Positions 8,088 through 18,960 of a stretch of DNA of 64,000 nt are shown one piece after another. A program made the translations under genes and the position numbers. Location: contig DATEUJ010000053.1 in NCBI GenBank assembly GCA_035283185.1, positions 1 through 64,000 on the forward strand. The letters run 5' to 3'. Position 1 is the first letter of the stretch. Every line of letters starts with the position of its first letter. Origin of the DNA: DASSFZ01 sp035283185 (GTDB taxonomy: Bacteria > Chloroflexota > Anaerolineae > Fen-1058). The notes under the pieces are model-generated. The model was not told the DNA's origin. It did no database searches and saw nothing but the letters and a program-made list of their open reading frames with translations.

Positions 8088-9254
8088 TCAACTGAACGGA
8101 ATCGGCACGATGAGGATGAACAGCAGGAACAGCGTGAAGATGCCGAGCGCGCGGCGGCGCAGATCCAGCGGCGTGATGTCGTCGAGCGGCGGCGGGTGCA
8201 TCACGCCGAACAGCTGCACCAGGATGGCCCACAACAGCCATACGTTAAGCCCCAGCTCGGTGCGAAGCAGCAGCATCGCGCCGCCGGCGATCAACATGAG
8301 CATCCACGCCGCGCGGGCGATCCGCCACTGCCTGCGGCCGTACATCGCGTACGTCACGTGCCCGCCGTCGAGCGACCCGATCGGCAGCAGGTTGAGCGAC
8401 GTGATGAACAGCCCGAACCAGGCGGGGAAGGCGATCGCGTTCAATATGACATCGTAGCCGTTGCTCGGCAGGATCTGGCCGTGCACGAGGTACTTGAGGA
8501 GAAGGTATAGAATCGAGTTGCCTTCCTGGCTGCCCGGTAGCGGCCGGCTGACAAACTCGACCGGCGAGGTCGCAAGTCCCACGAGCAGAAGGGGAATGGC
8601 CACGGCCAACCCGGCGAGCGGCCCGGCTACGCCGATGTCGAACAGCTGGCGGCGGTTCTTGATCGGCGAGCGCAGCAGGATCACCGCGCCCATCGTGCCG
8701 AGTCCAAGCGGCATCGGGATGAAGTAGGGCAGCGTGACGGCCGCTTTGTGCTTGCGGGCAAAGACGTAGTGACCCATCTCGTGAATGCCCAGGATACCCA
8801 GGAGCGTCAGGGCATAGGGGAGACCATTGAGGAGCAGGGGGGCGTTTCTGGTGAAAATCGAGAGCGGGTCCAGAAGTAACTCTTGCTGTACGTCCGGCGA
8901 CGGCGCGTAGAGGACGGCGCCGACGAACAGTGTGCTGATGATGGTCAGAATCAGCAGAATGATGTTCGTGCGCGGGTTCGCCGCCTTCGGCTTGACGACG
9001 CCGCGCTGCGCCACGACGATTTCCTGCCCGTCGTGCCGAAAGAGCACCGGCGTGTAACCCAGCGCCGTAAACCGATCGTAGATGTGATCGAACGCCTCGC
9101 CTGAGTCCACCGTCAATCGCCCTCGAAACTCGTACCCGCCATTGTCCAGGCTGGTGTGGCTCTCCAGCGCCATCACGCTGTTCAGCGTGGTTCGCAGCTC
9201 GGCTAGCGTTTCGAGGCTGCCGACCGCTTCCTGTTGTCTTGAATAGGTGCTCAA
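8088..9254 (-). CDS. Site-2 protease family membrane metallopeptidase (M50)
   Basis: A 388-residue intramembrane zinc protease. The N-terminal 90 residues are soluble; then helices start at about 95. Seen: zinc motif IHEMGHYVFARKH (HExxH) near 155-167, PMPLGLGTMGAVI, and the second conserved motif NLLPIGSLDGGHV near 290 giving the third ligand Asp, then more helices to the C-terminus. Start is TTG 9254 with GAGG six bases upstream. Convergent with the upstream MBL gene. Physiological substrate unknown. Confidence 0.88.
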   Translation of the reverse strand: MSTYSRQQEAVGSLETLAELRTTLNSVMALESHTSLDNGGYEFRGRLTVDSGEAFDHIYDRFTALGYTPVLFRHDGQEIVVAQRGVVKPKAANPRTNIILLILTIISTLFVGAVLYAPSPDVQQELLLDPLSIFTRNAPLLLNGLPYALTLLGILGIHEMGHYVFARKHKAAVTLPYFIPMPLGLGTMGAVILLRSPIKNRRQLFDIGVAGPLAGLAVAIPLLLVGLATSPVEFVSRPLPGSQEGNSILYLLLKYLVHGQILPSNGYDVILNAIAFPAWFGLFITSLNLLPIGSLDGGHVTYAMYGRRQWRIARAAWMLMLIAGGAMLLLRTELGLNVWLLWAILVQLFGVMHPPPLDDITPLDLRRRALGIFTLFLLFILIVPIPFS

Positions 9255-9342
9255 GTTCGCCTCGTAACCTGCATGAAATTCGTCTCAACCTGCTGTGAAA
9301 CCGGGCCTTGCGTCCGAAAACCTTTGGCTGCGGGAAGCCGCG

Positions 9343-11232
9343 CTATGACTGGCCCGCGAGCTGTCCCAGAATTCCCAGCCGTACCCGCCAACCGGCGAGC
9401 GCCGGCTCCGGCCTCGGCTCGGACGGTGGGGTAGGGCGCGACTCGTCCTGCCTGAACTGCAGCCGGTACAGCCGCGCGTACAGGCCATCGCGCGCCAGCA
9501 GCTCGTCGTGCGTGCCCAATTCGACGAGCCGGCCCGCGTCGAGCACGGCGATGCGGTGCGCGTTCTGCACCGTGCTCAGCCGGTGCGCGATGACAATGCT
9601 CGTCCGTCCCTTCATCAGCCGTTCCAGCGCTTCTTGCACCAATCCCTCACTCTCGCTGTCCAGCGAAGAGGTCGCTTCGTCGAGCAGCAGGATGCGCGGA
9701 TCTTTGAGGATCGCGCGCGCGATGGCGATGCGCTGCCGCTGGCCGCCGCTCAATTTCACGCCGCGCTCGCCAACGACGGTGTCGTAGCCCTGCGACAGGC
9801 GCATGATGAAATCGTGCGCGTTGGCCGCCTGCGCGGCGGCGATCATCTCCGCCTCGCTCGCGTCGAGCCTTCCGTACAGGATGTTCTCTCGCACCGCCCC
9901 GCCGAACAACAGCGTCTCTTGCGGCACCACGCCGATCTGCCCCCGAAGGCTCTTGAGCGTCAGCGTGCGAATGTCGACGCCGTCGATCAGGATGCGGCCC
10001 CGCGTCGGATCGTAGAAGCGCGGGATCAGGCTGGCGAGCGTCGATTTGCCCGCGCCGCTCGGCCCGACCAGCGCCAGTGTTTCACCTGGCCGCACGTCGA
10101 TCGACACGCCGTCGAGGACGGCCGGCGCCTTGACGTCGGCGTGCGCTGGCCGGTAGGCGAATGAGACGTCCTGGAACGTGATGCGACCTTCGGCGCGCAT
10201 CAATGTGGCCGCATCTGGTAGCTCGGCGACGTCGGACCGGATGTCGAGAATCTCGAACAGCCGCTGCGTCGCGCCGAGCGCCTCCTGTACACCCGCCCAC
10301 AGCCCGCTGAACTGCCCGATCGAGCCGGCGAGCGTCATCGTCAGAATCAGGAACGTGACGAGCTGCCCGGTCGTCAGGTCGCCGGCCAGCACCTGCCGGC
10401 CGCCGAACCACAGGATGGCGACGATGGATGAGAACGCCAGAAAAGTGATCAGCGGGCCGAAAGTCGACGAGAGGCGCATGCGCTTCATCGCCAGCGCGAA
10501 AGTCGCCTCGATGCTCTTTCGGAAGCGGCCGATCTCGTACTGTTCGCGCGTGAACGATTGGACGACGCGCACGCCGGCGATCGACTCCTCCAGCACCGTC
10601 GTCGCGCCGGCCAGCTCGTCCTGTACGGCAGACGAGAGCTTGCGCAACCGCCGCCCGAACAGGATCGCCAGCAGCACGACCGGCGGGATCAGCGCCAGCA
10701 TGAATAGCGTCAGTTGCCAACTGATCACGATGATCAGCGCCAGCGCGCCGATGAACGTCAGCGTCTGCGACAAGGCAGTGGCGATGTCGCTCGTGACCAC
10801 GGCGCGCACGGTGGCGACGTCGTTGGTCAATCGTGACACCAGCTCGCCAATGCGTCGTTCGGTGAAGAAGCTCTGCGACAGGCTCTGCAAATGCTCGTAC
10901 AACGCCAACCGCATGTCGACCATCACCCGCTCGCCGACGTAGGCCAGCAGATAACCCCGCACGAAGTAGAACACGCTCTGCAAGGCGAAGATCCCGATCA
11001 GGATAAGCGCGACCGCATTCAGCACGCTCGGATCGCCGCCGGGAATGATCGCGTTGACGAGGTACTGGATCATGTACGGCCCGGCCAGCCCGAGCAGGCT
11101 GCTCACGACGATCGCGCCCAGCGCGACCGCCAGGCGCGCGCGGTAGGGCCGCACGAAAGCGAGCAGGCGGCGATATTGCCGCAGAGATTGTTGCGGATGG
11201 GCGGGCGGGCTGTGGTCGGTATCGATCGTCAC
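9343..11232 (-). CDS. ABC exporter, fused membrane and ATPase domains (MsbA/lipid A exporter-like)
   Basis: A 629-residue half-transporter. Six membrane helices (about 25-330) are followed by an ATPase domain with Walker A LVGPSGAGKSTLAS, Q-loop GVVPQETLLF, signature LSGGQRQRIAIARA, Walker B ILLLDEATSSLD and switch His in VIAHRLST. Such proteins act as dimers exporting lipids or drugs. The open frame extends 30 codons further upstream through a terminator palindrome, but a sigma70-type promoter at 11239-11267 places transcription start essentially on the GTG at 11232, so I take that leaderless start (GTG 11238 is the alternative). Confidence 0.92.
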   Translation of the reverse strand: MTIDTDHSPPAHPQQSLRQYRRLLAFVRPYRARLAVALGAIVVSSLLGLAGPYMIQYLVNAIIPGGDPSVLNAVALILIGIFALQSVFYFVRGYLLAYVGERVMVDMRLALYEHLQSLSQSFFTERRIGELVSRLTNDVATVRAVVTSDIATALSQTLTFIGALALIIVISWQLTLFMLALIPPVVLLAILFGRRLRKLSSAVQDELAGATTVLEESIAGVRVVQSFTREQYEIGRFRKSIEATFALAMKRMRLSSTFGPLITFLAFSSIVAILWFGGRQVLAGDLTTGQLVTFLILTMTLAGSIGQFSGLWAGVQEALGATQRLFEILDIRSDVAELPDAATLMRAEGRITFQDVSFAYRPAHADVKAPAVLDGVSIDVRPGETLALVGPSGAGKSTLASLIPRFYDPTRGRILIDGVDIRTLTLKSLRGQIGVVPQETLLFGGAVRENILYGRLDASEAEMIAAAQAANAHDFIMRLSQGYDTVVGERGVKLSGGQRQRIAIARAILKDPRILLLDEATSSLDSESEGLVQEALERLMKGRTSIVIAHRLSTVQNAHRIAVLDAGRLVELGTHDELLARDGLYARLYRLQFRQDESRPTPPSEPRPEPALAGWRVRLGILGQLAGQS

Positions 11233-11238
11233 GCGCAC

Positions 11239-11267
11239 AGTATATCGTTGCCAACGTCCACCGTCAA
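11239..11267 (-). promoter_or_regulatory. Promoter of the ABC exporter gene, giving a leaderless mRNA
   Basis: On the minus strand: -35 TTGACG (11267-11262), 17-base spacer, -10 TATACT (11244-11239). The predicted start of transcription, about 7 bases beyond, coincides with the GTG at 11232. Confidence 0.75.
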
Positions 11268-11277
11268 GGCGCGAAGC

Positions 11278-11304
11278 CCCCTGGTTTCTCCGAGAAACCA
11301 GGGG
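11278..11304. terminator. Terminator hairpin (GGTTTCT family)
   Basis: Perfect 12-bp stem CCCCTGGTTTCT / AGAAACCAGGGG with loop CCG, downstream of lon. Same design as 8051-8079 and 63856-63888. Confidence 0.75.
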
Positions 11305-11328
11305 TCTGCCCAATCTGCGCACGATGCG

Positions 11329-11381
11329 TCCCTTCGGCTCCGCTCCCCGCTCCCTTCGGTCGGGGACTTCGCAGGGCAGGC
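11329..11381 (+). repeat. Intergenic palindromic repeat, family A
   Basis: CCCTTCGGCTCCGCTCCCC and then the conserved core ending CGCAGGGCAGGC. This is the only full copy of the family in the window that is outside a gene, between lon and the ABC exporter. Confidence 0.85.
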
Positions 11382-11404
11382 TTCGCGCTGAAGCCGGGCG
11401 GGGG

Positions 11405-13918
<2,514 letters not shown>

Positions 13919-13951
13919 GAATACTCTCCGCGTTGCTGTGGAGCGTATGCG

Positions 13952-13981
13952 ATTCTATCTCAAAAGCCTCAGGGACGCCAA
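13952..13981 (-). promoter_or_regulatory. Probable lon promoter
   Basis: Minus strand: TTGGCG, 18-base spacer, TAGAAT, located in the 64-base gap between folC and lon. Confidence 0.5.
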
Positions 13982-13982
13982 C

Positions 13983-15437
13983 TCACAAGGCGTCCCGATC
14001 GGGCATCGGCAGCCTGGCGTGCGCGAGCCATGCTTCACGCGCCTCGGCGACGATGTACAACGAGCCGGTGACGACAGTCGGCTCTCCGAGCGCGATGGCT
14101 CTCTGCACGGCGTCGTGCACGCTCGATACGATCTCGACACGGCGCCGGCGGTCGGCGACCATTTGCGCGATCGACTCGACGTCGGCGGCGCGCGACGTTC
14201 TCGCGCGCGTCACGATGGCCCGTTCGGCCAGCGGCAGCAGTGCATTGAGCATGCCCGCGATGTCCTTGTCTGACGACGAGCCGAAGATCAGCGTCCATCG
14301 CTGGCCTGGAAAACACTCTTCCAGCGCCGAGGCCAGCTTTTGCGCAGAGTCGGCGTTGTGTGCGCCGTCGAAGACCAGGGGCGGCTCGCGCCGTGCGATC
14401 TCGAAGCGTCCCGGCCAGTGCACGTTTTGCAGCCCAGTCCGGATAGTCGCCGTGTCAATCGTAGTAGCGACTTTAGTCGCTGCCTTGTTCGGACGATTGG
14501 CCTCACTCCGCTTCGCTGCAGGGGCAATTGAGTCATCACGACGAAATCGTGATCGACTGAGGCGCGCCACCTCGACGGCGGTCATCGCTACCGCCGCGTT
14601 GACAACCTGGTGAGAACCATGGAGCGGAATGCGGAATCCGGCGTTCGCGAAAAGCGGCGGGCAGCCCGAAAGGCCACGCATCAAGTCGCTTGACGCTTCC
14701 ACGGTGAACTCTTGGCCGTCAAGCCCCCACGCTGTGCGCTCGACCCCGACATCCCTGCCGACAACGATCAGCGGCGCACGTCTTTCCGCCGCGATTCGCT
14801 CCAGCACGGCCAGCGCCTCCGGCTCCTGTGGCGCGCTGACGACCGGCACGCCCGGCTTGATGATGCCCGCCTTCTCGAATGCGATCTGATCGAGCGTGTC
14901 GCCCAGCCAGGCCGTGTGGTCCATGCTCAAAGACGTGATGACCGCTGCGAGCGGAGTGATGACGTTCGTCGCGTCGAAGCGGCCGCCCAGCCCGACTTCA
15001 ACCACGCCGGCGTCGATCGCCGACCGGGCGAAATGCAGGAAGCCGAGCGCGGTGACGATCTCGAACCAGGTGACGCCCTCGACGCCGGCGACGTGCGGCT
15101 CGACCTCGTCCACCAGCGCGGCGAGCGACTCGCGTGAAATCGTCTCGCCGCTCACGCGCATCCGTTCACGGATCGTATGCAGGTGCGGCGATGTGTACAG
15201 CCCCGTCCGGCGTCCCGCCGCGCGCAGGATCGACTCTATCATCGCGGCGGTAGAGCCTTTGCCTTTCGTGCCGGCGATGTGGATCGTCGGGTAGGCATGC
15301 TGCGGGTTACCCAGCCGCTCGAGCAGCGCGCGCACGCGGTCGAGGTTGAGCGTCTCGGCGGAGTACGGCGCCGTGCGCTGCCGTTCGTAGTTGACGAATG
15401 AGTTCAAATAGGCGAGCGCCTGCTCGTACGTGCGCAC
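13983..15437 (-). CDS. folC: Folylpolyglutamate/dihydrofolate synthase FolC
   Basis: Adds glutamate to folates (and often to dihydropteroate) with ATP. Seen: ATP loop HIAGTKGKGSTAAMIES, SPHLHTIRERM, GLGGRFDATNV, SLSMDHTAWLGDT, and DGAHNADSAQKLA. The GTG at 15437 is chosen because it begins the conserved start of the family and follows a good promoter; the frame itself is open further upstream. Residues about 292-327, between AMTAVEVARL and IRTGLQNVHWPGRFE, are extra compared with normal FolC and are encoded by a block of palindromic repeats at 14458-14562. Total 484 residues against a usual 420-440. Confidence 0.92.
   Translation of the reverse strand: MRTYEQALAYLNSFVNYERQRTAPYSAETLNLDRVRALLERLGNPQHAYPTIHIAGTKGKGSTAAMIESILRAAGRRTGLYTSPHLHTIRERMRVSGETISRESLAALVDEVEPHVAGVEGVTWFEIVTALGFLHFARSAIDAGVVEVGLGGRFDATNVITPLAAVITSLSMDHTAWLGDTLDQIAFEKAGIIKPGVPVVSAPQEPEALAVLERIAAERRAPLIVVGRDVGVERTAWGLDGQEFTVEASSDLMRGLSGCPPLFANAGFRIPLHGSHQVVNAAVAMTAVEVARLSRSRFRRDDSIAPAAKRSEANRPNKAATKVATTIDTATIRTGLQNVHWPGRFEIARREPPLVFDGAHNADSAQKLASALEECFPGQRWTLIFGSSSDKDIAGMLNALLPLAERAIVTRARTSRAADVESIAQMVADRRRRVEIVSSVHDAVQRAIALGEPTVVTGSLYIVAEAREAWLAHARLPMPDRDAL
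14458..14562 (-). repeat. In-frame composite repeat inside folC
   Basis: Contains three palindromic pieces: GCGACTTTAGTCGC, CACTCCGCTTCGCTGCAGGG (shared with 42603-42624), and ATCACGACGAAATCGTGAT. It is read through without a stop and adds about 35 residues to FolC. Confidence 0.75.
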
Positions 15438-15466
15438 GTTTCTCTCGCGGGTTGCATGCTGCCCGC

Positions 15467-15494
15467 ATTGTATGCGATTTGCGTGCGGCTGCAA
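15467..15494 (-). promoter_or_regulatory. Probable folC promoter
   Basis: Minus strand: TTGCAG, 16-base spacer, TACAAT; predicted start about 23 bases before the GTG, with GAGAG as ribosome site. Confidence 0.6.
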
Positions 15495-15538
15495 TCCCCC
15501 GGCGGGCCTGGTGATTATCCACCAGTCCGTTCGTCCGC

Positions 15539-15602
15539 AGTTGCACTGCGGACGCCGGGCGACAGCCCGCCCTGGCTTGCGCCAGCGGGCCAGGGTGCAA
15601 CT
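15539..15602. repeat. Palindromic repeat in the folC / lipoprotein gap
   Basis: Outer arms AGTTGCA / TGCAACT enclose inner stems CCCTGG / CCAGGG. A partial relative (GTTGCACCCAGG) lies at 15652-15663. The rest of the 306-base gap between divergent genes holds the two promoters and GC-rich sequence without an ORF I can support. Confidence 0.6.
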
Positions 15603-15671
15603 GTCGCCGCAACATGTGTGCAATCACCGGCCCAGCGGGCGGGTGTGCGGTTGCACCCAGGACGCGCGTGC

Positions 15672-15700
15672 TTGACACTCTCCCTTACGTCGATTAGACT
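15672..15700 (+). promoter_or_regulatory. Promoter of the lipoprotein gene
   Basis: TTGACA, 17-base spacer, TAGACT; about 40 bases upstream of the ATG at 15744. Confidence 0.7.
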
Positions 15701-15743
15701 GCGCCGGGAAGCCCCACATTCGTCAGGCCGAGAGGATCCATTG

Positions 15744-17006
15744 ATGTCCTTGCGAATTCTGGCGGGCCACGCCGTCGCTCTGGTCGTGCTGGCACTGCTG
15801 CCGGCGTGCGGCTCGCGCGAGCTGCTCTCGAACGTATCCTTCTCGCCGGAGATCATCTCCCCGAACGCCGACGGCAATTCGGACGTGACCCATATCAGCT
15901 ACGACCTCAGTCGCAATGCCATCGTGTCGATCTGGCTCGAGTCGAGCGGCGGCGACCGCTACACCTTCCGAGATGCCCGACCCCGCTCGGCGGGCGAATA
16001 CGGCGTGCAGTTCAGCGGCGTCATCGACGGCCGCTTGCTGCCGAATGGCGAGTATCGCTGGATCGTCGAAGCGACTGACGGGGCCGGACAGACGCAGGCC
16101 GTCGACGGCCGGCTGGCGATCTCGGGCGGCGAATCAACCGCGCCGCAGATCACCGGCTTTGGCGTTTACCCGCCGCTGTTCACACCGAATCGCGACGGCA
16201 TTTCGGATCGGGCGACGATCAACGTCAGCCTCAACAAGCCCGCCTCGTTATACGTCACGCTTCAGAATGCTCTTTGCGCCGGCTCGGCTTTCCCGCCCGA
16301 GGGTCAATCCGACCTGGACTGCACACCGTACCCGGTGTCTGAGAAAGCCTCCACGCGCGAGGCGCGCAAGCCCGGCGAAGCCGGCCTTCACGAGTTCGAC
16401 TACGATGCCGGCGTCGATCTGGGCGCCGATCCCCCGCCGGATGGGGACTACGTCGTCACAGCGCGCGCCGAAGATGCCGTCGGGCAGGTGGCGGTCGTAA
16501 CCGGCACGCTGGCGATCGTCGACGGCGGCGTGCCGCGCGCCGAAATCGTCGACGGCGAAGTGAGTTTCTCGGCGCGCTCGCTCCTGATCGGGGAGACCCT
16601 TTACTTCACGCTGACGGTCGAGAACTACAGCACGGTGCCCATCCGCACCAGCGGCCCGCCGCCGGGCTACGTCTACGATCTCGATCAGAACTTCAACGTG
16701 CCGGGCTTCGCCGAGGAGTCGGGCGCGTGGCGCGTCGGCATCGACTTCGATACCAGCCAGCGCAACTACCCCTTCCGCTGGGCCGTCGGCCGGCCGGAAG
16801 ACCTCGTCGTGGAGGAGATCGAAGGCCAGAAGTATTACTATCTTCCGTCCGGCGCCCGCGCCACGATCACGGGCGGCATTCGCATTACCTACCAGCCGGA
16901 GCGGAATCCGCTTAATTTCTGGGCTGGCCTGATCCACGAAGACGTGGAGATCACCCAGATCAATAACAGGGTCGATCCGCACAACGTCACGATCGACAAG
17001 CCATGA
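15744..17006 (+). CDS. Lipoprotein with two FlgD-type Ig-like domains
   Basis: A 420-residue exported lipoprotein. The signal peptide MSLRILAGHAVALVVLALLPAC ends in a lipobox (LPAC) with the Cys at residue 22. Two Ig-like units of the FlgD/gliding-motility type follow, each starting with a FSPxxxSPNADG- or FTPNRDG-like calcium-style loop (about residues 35 and 145). The remaining third (from about 275) is a beta-rich domain that I do not recognise. ATG 15744 has GAGAGGA upstream; the frame is open long before it but that part has no coding character. Likely surface-anchored; function unknown. Confidence 0.75.
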   Translation: MSLRILAGHAVALVVLALLPACGSRELLSNVSFSPEIISPNADGNSDVTHISYDLSRNAIVSIWLESSGGDRYTFRDARPRSAGEYGVQFSGVIDGRLLPNGEYRWIVEATDGAGQTQAVDGRLAISGGESTAPQITGFGVYPPLFTPNRDGISDRATINVSLNKPASLYVTLQNALCAGSAFPPEGQSDLDCTPYPVSEKASTREARKPGEAGLHEFDYDAGVDLGADPPPDGDYVVTARAEDAVGQVAVVTGTLAIVDGGVPRAEIVDGEVSFSARSLLIGETLYFTLTVENYSTVPIRTSGPPPGYVYDLDQNFNVPGFAEESGAWRVGIDFDTSQRNYPFRWAVGRPEDLVVEEIEGQKYYYLPSGARATITGGIRITYQPERNPLNFWAGLIHEDVEITQINNRVDPHNVTIDKP

Positions 17007-17018
17007 AGAGAGGTCTTC

Positions 17019-17066
17019 AGACTTCGGAGGTCTTAAGGCTTAGTGCGTTTGAGACCTCCGAAGTCT
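17019..17066. terminator. Hairpin of the AGACTTCGGAAGTCT family
   Basis: Perfect 15-bp inverted repeat AGACTTCGGAGGTCT / AGACCTCCGAAGTCT with an 18-base loop after the lipoprotein gene. Relatives at 32981-33012 and 52556-52591. Confidence 0.65.
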
Positions 17067-17082
17067 TGATCGTGACTCAAAC

Positions 17083-18051
17083 ATGAACCACCTGTCAGTC
17101 GTCGTCGTCTCCTGGAATGTGCGCGACCTGCTCGTGCGCTGCCTCGATGCGCTCCTCTCCGATCTTCACTCGACTGCGATCGAGTCGCGCGTCGTGGTCG
17201 TCGACAACGCTTCACGAGATGGAAGCGCCGAGACGATTCGAGCGCGCTTCCCGCCAGTCGAACTGATCGCCTGCGAAGAGAATGTCGGGTTCGCAGCAGG
17301 CAACAACGCCGGGTTACGGGCGTTGGGATTGCCTCACTCCCTCCCCGGCTTCGCCACCCCTCCCCTTCTCCCGCCATCAACCGGGAGAGGGGGAGGGGGT
17401 GAGGACTTCATCCTTCTCCTCAACCCCGATACCGAAGTCCAGCCCGGCTCGGTCTCAAACATGCTGGATGCCATGCGCGCCCGTCCCGACGCCGCCGTCG
17501 TTACGTCGCGCCTCTCGTACGGCGACGGGTCGTTTCAGCACAGCGCCTTCCATTTCCCCGGTCTCTGGCAGCTTTACATCGATCTGTTTCGTATGTCCCC
17601 GCGTCTCTACGAATCACGCCTGAACGGCCGCTACCCTCGGCGGCTGTACGATGCCGGGCAGCCTTTCGAAATCGATCACCCACTCGGCGCCGTCATGCTC
17701 GTGCGTGCCGAGGCGATCCGGCAGGCCGGCCTCTTTGACGAAAGCTTCGCGCTGTACTGCGAAGAGATTGACTGGTGCGCCCGCTTCAAGGAAGCCGGCT
17801 GGCGGAACTACTGTGCCCCGGCGGCGCATGTGATTCACCACGGCGCTCGAAGTACGTCGCAGGTGAAGGCCGAGTCATTTGTCAAACTGTGGACGGCGCG
17901 CTACCGGTTGCACACGAAGCATCCGCATTTTGCGCCGCTGTGGCTGGCGCGGCGCATGGTACTTGCGGGTATGCGCCGAAAGATGCGCGGTGCATCCGAA
18001 GAACGGCAGGCAGCGTGCCGGCGCATCATCGATGTCTGGAATAGCAAATGA
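17083..18051 (+). CDS. GT2 family glycosyltransferase (rhamnosyltransferase-like), with repeat insertion
   Basis: A 322-residue GT-A enzyme. Seen: LSVVVVSWNVRDLL at the start, VVVDNASRDGSAE, ENVGFAAGNNAG, then LLLNPDTEVQPG (the DxD-like motif) and ALYCEEIDWCARFKEAGW near 220-235. Fits the WbbL-like group that builds surface polysaccharide. Between NNAGLRALG and FILLLNPD, which are normally only a few residues apart, about 24 extra residues (SLPGFATPPLLPPSTGRGG and on) are encoded by a C-rich palindromic repeat. They lie near the nucleotide-sugar site, so activity is uncertain. Followed at once by a second GT2 gene. Confidence 0.88.
   Translation: MNHLSVVVVSWNVRDLLVRCLDALLSDLHSTAIESRVVVVDNASRDGSAETIRARFPPVELIACEENVGFAAGNNAGLRALGLPHSLPGFATPPLLPPSTGRGGGGEDFILLLNPDTEVQPGSVSNMLDAMRARPDAAVVTSRLSYGDGSFQHSAFHFPGLWQLYIDLFRMSPRLYESRLNGRYPRRLYDAGQPFEIDHPLGAVMLVRAEAIRQAGLFDESFALYCEEIDWCARFKEAGWRNYCAPAAHVIHHGARSTSQVKAESFVKLWTARYRLHTKHPHFAPLWLARRMVLAGMRRKMRGASEERQAACRRIIDVWNSK
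17332..17404 (+). repeat. In-frame palindromic repeat, family C
   Basis: Starts CCTCACTCCCTCCCC and ends GGGAGGGGGTGAGG, with inner arms CTTCTCCCG / CGGGAGAGG, so the whole is a long imperfect hairpin. Inserted in the glycosyltransferase gene without breaking the frame. Confidence 0.8.
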
Positions 18052-18061
18052 CGAGCGACGA

Positions 18062-18847
18062 ATGACGACCCCCTCACGCATCACGCATCACGCAACACGC
18101 TCTCCGCTCGCCGCCGTCGTCCTCACCAAGAACGAGGAACGCCACATCGGCCCATGCCTCGATTCGCTGGCCTGGATCGAGCGGCGCGTCGTGTTCGATT
18201 CGTTCAGCACCGATCGCACGTGCGACACCGCGCGAGAGCACGGCGCGGAAGTGGTGCAGCGTCCGTTCACCGACTACGCCGCGCAGCGCAACGCGGCGAT
18301 GGAAATGATCGACGCCGACTGGATTTTCTTCGTCGACGCCGACGAGCGAGCGACGCCGGAATTAGCGGAGGAAATACGCGCTGCGCTCGAGCAACCTGGG
18401 GAGATAACCGGATGGTACGTGCCGCGCCGTAATATCCTCTTCGGCAGACTCACGCGCGGCGCTGGATACTGGCCGGACTACCAGATGCGCCTGCTTCGAC
18501 GCCGCAAGGCTCGATACGACCGGCCAGCCTCGGAGATCGTCGATCTGGACGGCGAGTCGAGCTACCTGGCTCATCCACTCATCCATTACAATTACGAATC
18601 GGTCGCGCAGTTTCACGCCAAGCAGCAGTTTCGGATCGACTTCGAGGCGACGAACCTGCGCCGGCAGGGTATCCGGCCCAGGTTCCACTCGCCATATTCA
18701 CAATTTGTGCGGCACTTCTGGTGGCGATTCGTCACCCTGAAAGGTTACATCGACGGCCTGCATGGCCTGCGGCTATCGTTGCTCCTGGCGTATTACTTCG
18801 GCTATCGCTACACGCGCCGCCTGGCTGAGATGTGGCGCACGCGGTAG
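18062..18847 (+). CDS. GT2 family glycosyltransferase (WaaE/KdtX-like)
   Basis: A 261-residue GT-A enzyme. Seen: LAAVVLTKNEERHIGPCLDSL, DSFSTDRTCDTARE, RNAAMEMIDADWIFFVDADER (DxD), and LLRRRKARY with HPLIHYNYES. This order fits the WaaE/LgtF-like glycosyltransferases. ATG 18062 is taken; the first residues TPSRITHHATRS are encoded by an ACGCATCACGC simple repeat, so the true start could lie slightly inside. It follows the previous GT2 by 10 bases, so both probably act in one polysaccharide or glycolipid pathway. Confidence 0.88.
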   Translation: MTTPSRITHHATRSPLAAVVLTKNEERHIGPCLDSLAWIERRVVFDSFSTDRTCDTAREHGAEVVQRPFTDYAAQRNAAMEMIDADWIFFVDADERATPELAEEIRAALEQPGEITGWYVPRRNILFGRLTRGAGYWPDYQMRLLRRRKARYDRPASEIVDLDGESSYLAHPLIHYNYESVAQFHAKQQFRIDFEATNLRRQGIRPRFHSPYSQFVRHFWWRFVTLKGYIDGLHGLRLSLLLAYYFGYRYTRRLAEMWRTR

Positions 18848-18881
18848 GCATGGCGTTTTTCACCACGAAGATACGTTGCTC

Positions 18882-18934
18882 CCGCCGGGTGTGTCACCCG
18901 GCGGCCAAGAGGTCGGGGGTCACAGACCCCCGAC
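18882..18934. terminator. Two tandem hairpins between convergent genes
   Basis: CCGCCGGGTG / CACCCGGCGG (18882-18904) and GTCGGGGGTC / GACCCCCGAC (18912-18934), both perfect 10-bp stems with 3-base loops, between the GT2 gene and nadB. Confidence 0.65.
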
Positions 18935-18960
18935 GAGCAGAACTGACAACTGATAACTGA

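Noticed and set aside
11233..11322. Longer ABC exporter N-terminus starting at 11322
   Set aside because: The extra 30 codons run through a terminator hairpin and the promoter, and have no family similarity.
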